Shown: piece after piece, positions 6,961-11,914 of the stretch
Layout: every line of letters begins with the position of its first letter
How positions within the stretch are numbered: position 1 is the first letter of the stretch
From: Clostridia bacterium
Lineage (GTDB): Bacteria > Bacillota > Clostridia > Oscillospirales > CAG-272
Assembly (NCBI GenBank): GCA_017407375.1
Contig: JAFQWT010000002.1
Location: 1 to 13,429, forward strand
Reading direction: 5' to 3'
DNA: 13,429 bases
Notes under the pieces: model-generated
Told to the model about the DNA's origin: nothing
Seen by the model: only the letters and a program-made list of their open reading frames with translations
Database searches by the model: none
Translations under genes and position numbers: made by a program

Positions 6961-8220
6961 ATGTCCTCATACAGCGAGCTGATCAAAAACTTTGAGAAGA
7001 TCCGGGCGTATATGCGTGATTTCTACGTGTATGGCTTCAAGAGCCGTGACGATTATCAGAGCAAAAGCGCGCGCTCCTATGATGACGAGCGGCGGCGCCT
7101 GGAAAGCTGGCTTGGCGACCATATGAGCTTTGTTCGCACTCCCGAAGGCAAAAACGTTTTTATTTCCATCGACAGCCGTACGATCCGGCATAATCCCTTT
7201 TATCATGCTTGGAAGGCCAAAAGCTTTACCGATGGCGACGTGACTCTGCATTTCATCCTCTTTGATATTCTTTACGATCCGTCTATCAAGCGTACCGTAT
7301 CCGAGCTGCTTAAGGAGATCGATGAGAAATATCTGTCCGGGTTTAAAGAGCCCATGGTGTTTGACGAGTCGACCGTCCGCAAGAAGCTCAAGGAATACTG
7401 CGAAGCCGGTATGGTAACGGCGGAAAAAGAAGGACGAAGGATGTACTACCGCCGGACCGAGGGCACCGACATTTCGGGGCTCAATGACGTATTGCATTAT
7501 TTTTCCGAGGTCGCGCCTTGCGGCGTCATTGGATCGTATATCCTTGACAAGGAGGAGGCGGACACCGATGCCTTCACCTTCAAGCATCATTACATGACCG
7601 GCGCCATCGACAGCGGCGTCCTTGCCTCCCTTTTCACCGCCATGAGAGAAAAGCGTGCTGTGACGGTGTCGAATATAAGCCGCCGCAAGGACCTCCCGAG
7701 GAGGAACAGGATCATCCCCCTGCGCGTGTTTATCAGTGTGCAAAGCGGCAGGCAGCATCTGCTGGCGTACCTTCCCGAATACAACCATTTCCAGTCCTAC
7801 CGAGTCGATTACCTGTCAAACGTCAAGCCGGAAGAGCCCACCCCTCGGTTTGATGAGCTCCGTGCAGAGCTTGACCGTATGCAAGCGAAGATGTGGGGCG
7901 TCGGCTGTAAACGGAGCCCCGGGGGGGAGGAGCGCCTTGAGCACGTAGAGTTTACGGTCAGGGTCGAGGATAACGAGGAATACATCATCCGGCGCCTATA
8001 CCGTGAGAAGCGTGTGGGCACCGTTGAAAAGCTTGACGAGCACACCTACCGCTTCTTGGCGGAGGTTTATGATCCGAGCGAGATGATCCCTTGGATCAGA
8101 ACCTTTATTTGCCGTATCGTTCAGATGAATTTTTCCAACAGAACGCAAGAAAACAAATTCAAGGAGGACCTTGCGGAAATGTATCGGCTCTACGGCATTG
8201 ACAAGGAGGGGGAAAAATGA
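6961..8220 (+). CDS. WYL-domain transcriptional regulator with N-terminal winged helix
   Basis: 419 residues. After an N-terminal segment rich in basic and aromatic residues (1-105), residues about 108-165 resemble a winged helix-turn-helix (VSELLKEID, then STVRKKLKEYCEAGMVTAEK and a YYRR wing). Residues about 217-290 form a WYL-like Sm-fold domain, with IPLRVFISVQSGRQHLLAYL and YRVDYL in place of the canonical Trp-Tyr-Leu core. Residues about 320-410 match the WCX dimerisation extension (VEFTVR, EMIPWIRTF). WYL proteins are usually DNA-binding regulators that sense nucleic-acid or nucleotide ligands, and they often guard defence loci. AAAGGAG lies about 8 bases upstream of the ATG. The ATGA overlap with the next WYL gene shows translational coupling. 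Position before an RNA-array/Ro60-like/RtcB cassette suggests it regulates RNA repair, as RtcR does elsewhere; this is inference. Confidence 0.85.
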   Translation: MSSYSELIKNFEKIRAYMRDFYVYGFKSRDDYQSKSARSYDDERRRLESWLGDHMSFVRTPEGKNVFISIDSRTIRHNPFYHAWKAKSFTDGDVTLHFILFDILYDPSIKRTVSELLKEIDEKYLSGFKEPMVFDESTVRKKLKEYCEAGMVTAEKEGRRMYYRRTEGTDISGLNDVLHYFSEVAPCGVIGSYILDKEEADTDAFTFKHHYMTGAIDSGVLASLFTAMREKRAVTVSNISRRKDLPRRNRIIPLRVFISVQSGRQHLLAYLPEYNHFQSYRVDYLSNVKPEEPTPRFDELRAELDRMQAKMWGVGCKRSPGGEERLEHVEFTVRVEDNEEYIIRRLYREKRVGTVEKLDEHTYRFLAEVYDPSEMIPWIRTFICRIVQMNFSNRTQENKFKEDLAEMYRLYGIDKEGEK

Positions 8221-9128
8221 TATTCAGCGAGCTTTATTCTGCCTATTATAATACCATTGCCGCCATCCTATCCCGCATCATTGAGGGAGAGCATTCCGAA
8301 AAGGAATTGCAGAAGATCGTCGCCGAGCGGGCCTTTGGAGAAAGTCTTCTTACCATTATACCGGCATTCAAGAACGAAAAATGGCAGCTGGTGCACGGGG
8401 ATATGACCACCCCCCTCGGGCATAAGCCGACCATGCCGCTGACCACGCTTCAAAAGAGGTGGCTGAAGGCCATTTCGCTTGACCCGCGCGTAAAACTGTT
8501 TGGCGTGGAGTTTCCCGACCTTGCCAAGGTGGAGCCGCTCTTCACCCCCGAGGATTATCACGTTTACGATAAGTACAGCGACGGAGACCCATTTGAGGAT
8601 GAAGAATACGTAAGGCAATTCCGAATCGTTTTGGAGGCGATAAGAAACGACTCGCAGATCAAGTTTGAAATGGTCAACCGCAACGGTAAGACCATGTACA
8701 TCCGATGCCGTCCCGTGCGGCTGGAATATTCCGAAAAGGATGACAAATTCAGACTGATCACGGCGGGCTGGCGCGCGGTTTCTGTCATCAACCTTGCCAA
8801 AATGCGAAACTGCACTCATTACAGCGGACAAAAGGAGCTGGATCGCTTCGAGTGGGACAGACGGCAGGACACGCTGACCGTTAAGGTTCGTGACGAACGC
8901 AACGCGCTTGAGCGGTTCATGCTTCACTTTGCCCATTTTGAAAAGCAAGCCGAGAAGCTTGACGAAAATACATACCTTGTAAGGATCAACTATGCTCACG
9001 ATGATGAACCCGAGATGGTGATCCGTATCCTTTCCTTTGGACCGATGGTTGAGGTCCTCGGCCCGGAATCCTTCAAAAAATTAGTCATCGAAAAGCTGAA
9101 AAAACAAAAAAACTGCGGACTCAAATAA
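8217..9128 (+). CDS. Second WYL-domain protein, no obvious DNA-binding domain
   Basis: 303 residues. Its ATG overlaps the stop of the upstream WYL gene by four bases (ATGA), so the two are coupled and probably work together. Residues about 1-75 are helical without a clear helix-turn-helix. LTTLQKRWLKAIS (about 77-88) with the Asp/Glu-rich stretch to about 130 is typical of clostridial two-gene WYL pairs. Residues about 143-195 form the WYL core (QIKFEMVNRNGKTMYIRCRPVRLEYS, where the Tyr/Arg strand replaces the signature, then FRLITAGWRAVSVINLAKM). About 212-295 resemble the WCX tail. It may be the ligand-sensing partner of the first WYL protein. The coding sequence ends inside the left part of the terminator at 9113-9147. 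Ligand and target are unknown. Confidence 0.78.
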   Translation: MIFSELYSAYYNTIAAILSRIIEGEHSEKELQKIVAERAFGESLLTIIPAFKNEKWQLVHGDMTTPLGHKPTMPLTTLQKRWLKAISLDPRVKLFGVEFPDLAKVEPLFTPEDYHVYDKYSDGDPFEDEEYVRQFRIVLEAIRNDSQIKFEMVNRNGKTMYIRCRPVRLEYSEKDDKFRLITAGWRAVSVINLAKMRNCTHYSGQKELDRFEWDRRQDTLTVKVRDERNALERFMLHFAHFEKQAEKLDENTYLVRINYAHDDEPEMVIRILSFGPMVEVLGPESFKKLVIEKLKKQKNCGLK

Positions 9129-9147
9129 GAGTTCGCAGCTTTTTTTC
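9113..9147 (+). terminator. Intrinsic terminator of the WYL operon
   Basis: CTGCGGACTC (9113-9122) pairs with GAGTTCGCAG (9129-9138), including one G-U pair, followed by C and eight T. The stop codon TAA (9126-9128) lies in the loop. The WYL operon is thus separated from the RNA array. Confidence 0.92.
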
Positions 9148-9168
9148 CGTGAAGAACGAGGAAAATGG

Positions 9169-9177
9169 TGGTAGAAT
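9169..9177 (+). promoter_or_regulatory. Candidate extended -10 of the ncRNA array
   Basis: TG-G-TAGAAT (9169-9177) lies 10 bases before the first array RNA, so a transcript would start almost exactly at its 5' end near 9185-9187. No good -35 is seen at 17 bases (GTGAAG), so an activator, possibly a WYL protein, may be needed. Confidence 0.45.
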
Positions 9178-9187
9178 GAGGGCACGA

Positions 9188-9271
9188 AAGGCGCAGTCAG
9201 CAAAAAAACTGGACACAGGAGTCAGATTCCTTAGGTCGTCGGGTTCATAGCCCGGAGGTATAGGCGCCTTG
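9188..9271 (+). ncRNA. Array RNA U1, Y-RNA-like with partial tRNA mimicry
   Basis: Closing stem AAGGCGC (9188-9194) / GCGCCTT (9264-9270) followed by G9271. The shared motif here reads TCAGCAA (9197-9203). Inside are two hairpins resembling the lower half of a tRNA. The first has stem CAGGA/TCCTT with a 7-base loop GTCAGAT; U33 is present and CAG is in the anticodon position. The second is a T-arm-like TCGGG / CCCGG with loop TTCATAG. No D-arm is evident. About 84 nt. The first unit of the eight; U2 follows with almost no spacer. Confidence 0.75.
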
Positions 9272-9274
9272 AAG

Positions 9275-9382
9275 AAGATGCCGACAGCAGCGGTTACCTA
9301 TCCTTGGCCCCTTAGGGGCAGCTGTTCTTCGTAAGCAGCCACGGACGGAGTGAAAGTCTTCGTAGGAAAAAACGGCATCTTG
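9275..9382 (+). ncRNA. Array RNA U2, Y-RNA-like with cloverleaf interior
   Basis: Closing stem AAGATGCCG (9275-9283) / CGGCATCTT (9373-9381), then G9382, with ACAGCAG at 9284-9290. The interior folds as a four-way junction: CCTA (9297-9300)/TAGG (9363-9366); hairpin GCCCC-TTA-GGGGC (9307-9319); an anticodon-like arm GCTGTT/AGCAGC (9321-9339) with 7-base loop CTTCGTA (U33, UCG in the anticodon position); and a T-arm-like hairpin CGGAG/CTTCG (9346-9362) with loop TGAAAGT. The last arm is closely related to the one in U5. About 108 nt. Confidence 0.8.
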
Positions 9383-9390
9383 CAATGATA

Positions 9391-9526
9391 AAGGCGCGTA
9401 CAGCAGCCCTTGCAGTAGCCGTCTAAGCTATATCGCACTGCGCATTTGTACAGATAGTCCTCTAAAGGGGCACGTATCCCACAGACCCTGCTTTGAATAC
9501 TGTGCAGCGTAGTAAAACGCGCCTTG
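9391..9526 (+). ncRNA. Array RNA U3, Y-RNA-like, long complex interior
   Basis: Closing stem AAGGCGCGT (9391-9399) / ACGCGCCTT (9517-9525), then G9526, with ACAGCAG at 9400-9406. Interior helices that can be drawn: CAGTA (9413-9417)/TACTG (9498-9502), TAGC-CGTCTAA-GCTA (9416-9430), and CTGC (9488-9491)/GCAG (9504-9507). Some are mutually exclusive, so the fold is uncertain. About 136 nt. Confidence 0.72.
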
Positions 9527-9585
9527 CTTACGGGCATAAGCCCCCGGGCGGCAACTGCCGCCGATCCAGGGGCTTTGCTATATAA
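9527..9585 (+). other. Spacer U3-U4 with a long GC-rich hairpin
   Basis: AAGCCCC (9538-9544) pairs with GGGGCTT (9569-9575), and inside it GGCGGCA (9547-9553) pairs with TGCCGCC (9556-9562). There is no T-run after the stem; CTATAT precedes U4, as it does tRNA-Phe. It may be an internal attenuator, a processing site or a separate small RNA. Confidence 0.55.
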
Positions 9586-9725
9586 AAGATACGAACAGCA
9601 ATAAAAACCACAACGGACCTACCAAAGGTTTGACACGTCTATGACTTCGGTCCCTGTCGTAAGCAGATCAACTTGAGCCATAGCGTCTCTGATGGTTGCG
9701 AAAGCGATCAGGTGATCGTATCTTG
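9586..9725 (+). ncRNA. Array RNA U4, Y-RNA-like, long interior with GNRA hairpin
   Basis: Closing stem AAGATACGA (9586-9594) / TCGTATCTT (9716-9724), then G9725, with ACAGCAA at 9595-9601. Interior helices: GGACC (9615-9619)/GGTCC (9649-9653), and TGGTTGC (9693-9699)/GCGATCA (9704-9710) capped by a GAAA tetraloop. CTATG (9639-9643) can also pair with CATAG (9679-9683). About 140 nt, the longest unit. No clear tRNA likeness. Confidence 0.75.
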
Positions 9726-9796
9726 TCACAGAGCTTAACGGTTAATACTTGGCATCCACTTATACAGATGTTGATTCACTTGCCGATAAGCATAGA
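9726..9796 (+). other. Spacer U4-U5, possibly a structured RNA
   Basis: GCTTA (9733-9737) + CGG (9739-9741) can pair with CCG (9783-9785) + TAAGC (9787-9791). Inside, GGCATC (9751-9756) pairs with GATGTT (9767-9772) around a 10-base loop, and TTAA-CGG-TTAA forms a small hairpin. This hints at a degenerate tRNA-like fold without the AAG/CTTG closing stem. The evidence is weak. Confidence 0.35.
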
Positions 9797-9903
9797 AAGA
9801 TGCAGACAGCCATATCGCTCTCATTGGTTCAGAAAATGAACGCCTGATCACGGGTCAGGAGGCCGCGGAGTGAAATTCTCCGTATGAGTAAAAATGCATC
9901 TTG
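9797..9903 (+). ncRNA. Array RNA U5, Y-RNA-like with clear cloverleaf interior
   Basis: Closing stem AAGATGCA (9797-9804) / TGCATCTT (9895-9902), then G9903, with ACAGCC at 9806-9811. The interior is a complete four-way junction: CTCAT (9820-9824)/ATGAG (9884-9888); D-arm position GTTCA-GAAAA-TGAAC (9827-9841); anticodon-arm position CCTGA/TCAGG (9843-9859) with 7-base loop TCACGGG (C at position 33); a variable region of about 6 bases; T-arm position CGGAG/CTCCG (9866-9882) with 7-base loop TGAAATT. All stems are 5 bp and perfect. T-loop consensus bases are absent, so it mimics tRNA shape rather than being a tRNA. About 107 nt. Confidence 0.83.
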
Positions 9904-9906
9904 TGA

Positions 9907-9983
9907 AAGGCGCAGATAGCAAACCCATAAGCTGACGAACGGCGAGGAGCGATCGAGCGCCGATCGATGAAAAAAGCGCCTTG
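9907..9983 (+). ncRNA. Array RNA U6, short Y-RNA-like
   Basis: Closing stem AAGGCGC (9907-9913) / GCGCCTT (9976-9982), then G9983, the same stem sequence as U1. The shared motif here reads ATAGCAA (9916-9922). The interior is short, with CGGCG/CGCCG pairing around a 13-base loop, or an alternative CGATCG self-complementary pairing. No tRNA likeness. About 77 nt; it starts only 3 bases after U5 ends. Confidence 0.72.
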
Positions 9984-9989
9984 TTATAC

Positions 9990-10057
9990 GGAGGGCAGTT
10001 TCTGCGAGAATGCAAGAGTAAATCTCTTGAGGGGAGGTTCACAGCCTCCGCCCTCCA
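9990..10057 (+). ncRNA. Free-standing truncated tRNA-like element
   Basis: Perfect 7-bp acceptor GGAGGGC (9990-9996)/GCCCTCC (10050-10056); a shrunken D-arm TTC-TGCGA-GAA (10000-10010) without the GG of a D-loop; anticodon arm CAAGA/TCTTG (10013-10029) with loop GTAAATC (U33, AAA in the anticodon position); a 3-base variable region; and T-arm GGAGG/CCTCC (10033-10049) with loop TTCACAG. At 68 nt it is shorter than a normal tRNA, and no CCA is encoded after the A at 10057. It lacks the AAG/CTTG closing stem of its neighbours. Probably a tRNA mimic or decayed tRNA rather than a decoding tRNA. Confidence 0.65.
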
Positions 10058-10064
10058 CACAGTA

Positions 10065-10147
10065 AAGGCAAGTACAGCAAGTTCAGCCTCCGAGTAGCGT
10101 CTCATATAATAAAACGAAATCACATGGCGATGTGATGGCTTGCCTTG
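10065..10147 (+). ncRNA. Array RNA U7, short Y-RNA-like
   Basis: Closing stem AAGGCAAG (10065-10072) / CTTGCCTT (10139-10146), then G10147, with ACAGCAA at 10074-10080. The interior has one strong hairpin, TCACAT-GGCG-ATGTGA (10120-10135), close to the 3' strand, and an AT-rich stretch before it. About 83 nt. It lies 9 bases before tRNA-Phe. Confidence 0.75.
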
Positions 10148-10156
10148 TTCCTATAT

Positions 10157-10232
10157 GCCTCGGTAGCTCAGTCGGTAGAGCGAGGGACTGAAAATCCCTG
10201 CGTCGCAGGTTCGATTCCTGCCGGAGGCACCA
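10157..10232 (+). tRNA. tRNA-Phe (anticodon GAA), CCA encoded
   Basis: Canonical 76-nt cloverleaf. Acceptor GCCTCGG/CGGAGGC; D-arm GCTC/GAGC with loop AGTCGGTA; anticodon arm AGGGA/TCCCT with loop CTGAAAA, giving GAA; variable GCGTC; T-arm GCAGG/CCTGC with loop TTCGATT; A73 and CCA at 10230-10232. One acceptor pair (6-67) is a G-G mismatch. It sits between array units U7 and U8; U8 begins one base after its CCA. Confidence 0.95.
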
Positions 10233-10233
10233 G

Positions 10234-10330
10234 AAGGCACCAACAGCAACCGTGATTAGCTAAGTGGTTATAGCAGGGGACCCAAGATCCTCATATCGCG
10301 AGTTCGATCCTCGCATCAAACGGTGCCTTG
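10234..10330 (+). ncRNA. Array RNA U8, YrlA-like: tRNA-like module inside a Y-type stem
   Basis: Closing stem AAGGCACC (10234-10241) / GGTGCCTT (10322-10329), then G10330, with ACAGCAA at 10243-10249. Inside (10250-10323) is an almost normal tRNA: acceptor-like CCGT+GAT/ATC+ACGG with a two-A bulge (10318-10319); D-arm GCTA-AGTGGTTA-TAGC with the GG of a real D-loop; anticodon arm GGGGA/TCCTC with 7-base loop CCCAAGA (C at 33; CAA in the anticodon position); variable ATATC; and canonical T-arm GCGAG-TTCGATC-CTCGC. The 5' and 3' ends are buried in the outer stem, so no CCA end exists. This is the architecture described for bacterial YrlA RNAs bound by Ro60. It ends 39 bases before the DUF2828 start. 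Confidence 0.85.
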
Positions 10331-10368
10331 CCATTATTAAAAAATTTTAACGAAAAGGAGTGAGTTTC

Positions 10369-11862
10369 ATGTTACAATTTCTGAAGCAGGAAGCCAACAA
10401 GACCGTAACCGAAAACGGTGCGGTGACCCACATGACAACCGGATCCGACTGTCTTGACCTGTTCGCCACCATCGGTGCCTTGCGCCGCGAGAGCGACAGT
10501 GAGATCGAAGCACGTTTCCTTCGCGCCTTTACGGAAAACAGAGATATCGCCATGAAGCTCCTGTTTTTCGCAAGGGATATCCGGGGCGGGCTCGGTGAGC
10601 GTCGCGTATTCCGGGTCGCCCTTCGTTGGCTGGCCAACAATGAGCCCGAGACCGTGCGCAAGAATATCGAATACGTCGCAGAGTACGGAAGATTTGACGA
10701 TCTTCTTTCCCTTATGGGGACTCCCTGCGAAAAGGATATGCTTGATGCGCTGCAAAAGCAGTTCCGCGCGGATACCGAAGCTCTCGCCCATGGCGGCGAA
10801 GTATCCTTGCTTGCCAAATGGCTCCCCTCGGTCAATGCCTCGAACAGGGAGACCGTTGCGCATGCCAAAAGGATCGCGCGTCATTTTGGGATGAACGATG
10901 CCTGCTATCGCAAGGCGCTCGTTGCCCTGCGCGCACACATCCGCATCATTGAGAATCACCTTCGGGAGAAGGATTATTCCTTTGATTATTCCAAGCAGCC
11001 CTCGCGGGCCATGTATAAATACCGCAAGGCATTTATGCGCAACGATGCCGAAAGATACGGCCGCTTTATCAGCCAAGTATCCTCCGGCGAGGTACGGCTC
11101 CATGCAGACACGCTCGCCCCCTATGAGCTTCTGGAGCCCTACATAAACGACAATGCCTATACCGCAAGCTCCAAAAGCTTTATGCGTAAGCTCTCCGAGG
11201 AGGAAAAGCGCGTACTGAATGCCACCTGGGCTTCCTTGCCCGATTACGGCAGTGAGGAAAATGCGATCGCCGTGATCGACACCTCCGGCTCGATGTACTG
11301 GGAGGCTAAGCCCCTGCCTGCGGCGGTGGCCCTTTCGCTCGGCTTGTATTTCGCAGAGCATAACACGGGTCTTTACAAGAATCATTTCATTGAGTTTTCC
11401 GCAAGACCCCAGCTCATCGAGATCAAGGGAAAGACCTTTGCCGACCGACTCCGCTACGTGGCGTCCTTCAACGAGGTGGCAAATACCAACCTTGAGGCGG
11501 TATTCGATCTCATCCTGAGCAGTGCCGTAATGAACAAGGTCCCCGCAAGCGAGCTTCCCGCCAAGCTGATCATTATCTCCGATATGGAGTTTGATCGCTG
11601 TGTAAGCCATGCCGGTAGCACGAACTTCAAAAATGCAAAAGCAAAATTTGAAGCCCACGGCTACCGTTTGCCCGACATCGTTTTCTGGAACGTGGCAAGT
11701 CGCGTAAGGCAGCAGCCCGTCACCAGAAATGCGCAGGGCGTGGCTCTCGTTTCGGGATGCACTCCCCGTCTTTTTGAGATGGTAGCGGGTGGCACGCTGG
11801 ATCCTTATGCCTTTATGCTTGAGGTCGTCGAGAGCGAGAGATACGCGAAAATTGTTGCATAA
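10369..11862 (+). CDS. DUF2828/TROVE-like (Ro60-like) RNA-binding protein with C-terminal vWA domain
   Basis: 497 residues. ATG 10369 is chosen because AAGGAG (10355-10360) lies 8 bases before it; GTG 10360 overlaps that site. Residues about 1-290 are helical with DUF2828-type landmarks: TENGAVTHMTTGSDCLDLF, LLFFARDIRGGLGERRVFRV, YGRFDDLLSLMG, and LAKWLPSVNASN. Residues about 298-490 form a von Willebrand A domain with a complete MIDAS: DTSGS (304-308), Thr373 and Asp405 (IISDMEF). A HEAT-like ring plus a metal-binding vWA is the Ro60 layout; Ro60 proteins bind Y RNAs and misfolded or broken RNAs. DUF2828 members are poorly characterised, so Ro60-like function rests on architecture and on the flanking array of Y-RNA-like units and RtcB. 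It is probably co-transcribed with the array, since no terminator separates them, and with rtcB, 52 bases downstream. Confidence 0.82.
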   Translation: MLQFLKQEANKTVTENGAVTHMTTGSDCLDLFATIGALRRESDSEIEARFLRAFTENRDIAMKLLFFARDIRGGLGERRVFRVALRWLANNEPETVRKNIEYVAEYGRFDDLLSLMGTPCEKDMLDALQKQFRADTEALAHGGEVSLLAKWLPSVNASNRETVAHAKRIARHFGMNDACYRKALVALRAHIRIIENHLREKDYSFDYSKQPSRAMYKYRKAFMRNDAERYGRFISQVSSGEVRLHADTLAPYELLEPYINDNAYTASSKSFMRKLSEEEKRVLNATWASLPDYGSEENAIAVIDTSGSMYWEAKPLPAAVALSLGLYFAEHNTGLYKNHFIEFSARPQLIEIKGKTFADRLRYVASFNEVANTNLEAVFDLILSSAVMNKVPASELPAKLIIISDMEFDRCVSHAGSTNFKNAKAKFEAHGYRLPDIVFWNVASRVRQQPVTRNAQGVALVSGCTPRLFEMVAGGTLDPYAFMLEVVESERYAKIVA

Positions 11863-11868
11863 TATTCA

Positions 11869-11891
11869 GGGGGGCGTGATGCACGCTCCCC
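11869..11891 (+). promoter_or_regulatory. Intercistronic hairpin between the DUF2828 gene and rtcB
   Basis: GGGGGGCGTG (11869-11878) pairs over 10 bp with CACGCTCCCC (11882-11891), with one G-U, around a 3-base loop. Only a weak TTTT follows after ATGC. It may be a partial terminator or an mRNA processing/stabilising element tuning the ligase level. Confidence 0.6.
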
Positions 11892-11914
11892 ATGCTTTTA
11901 GAAAGGATAGAATT

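Noticed and set aside
9538..9575. Integron attC site
   Set aside because: The hairpin lacks the R' and R'' core sites, no integrase is present, and there are no gene cassettes around it.
9298..10123. Minus-strand reading frames at 9298-9537 and 9848-10123
   Set aside because: They lack ribosome sites and homology-like composition and run antisense across the covarying RNA stems and tRNA-like elements; they are chance frames.
10250..10323. Genuine tRNA-Leu(CAA)
   Set aside because: It has a short variable loop whereas tRNA-Leu has a long arm, C instead of U at position 33, a bulged acceptor and no free CCA end; the ends are sequestered in the outer stem.
9188..10330. CRISPR array or simple tandem repeat
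   Set aside because: Unit lengths vary from about 77 to 140 bases, no constant repeat longer than about 7 bases exists, and the conservation is of base pairing rather than of sequence.
9188..10330. ROOL/GOLLD-type giant RNA or group II intron
   Set aside because: The region resolves into separate closed units with their own stems, and no intron-encoded protein or domain V-like hairpin was found.
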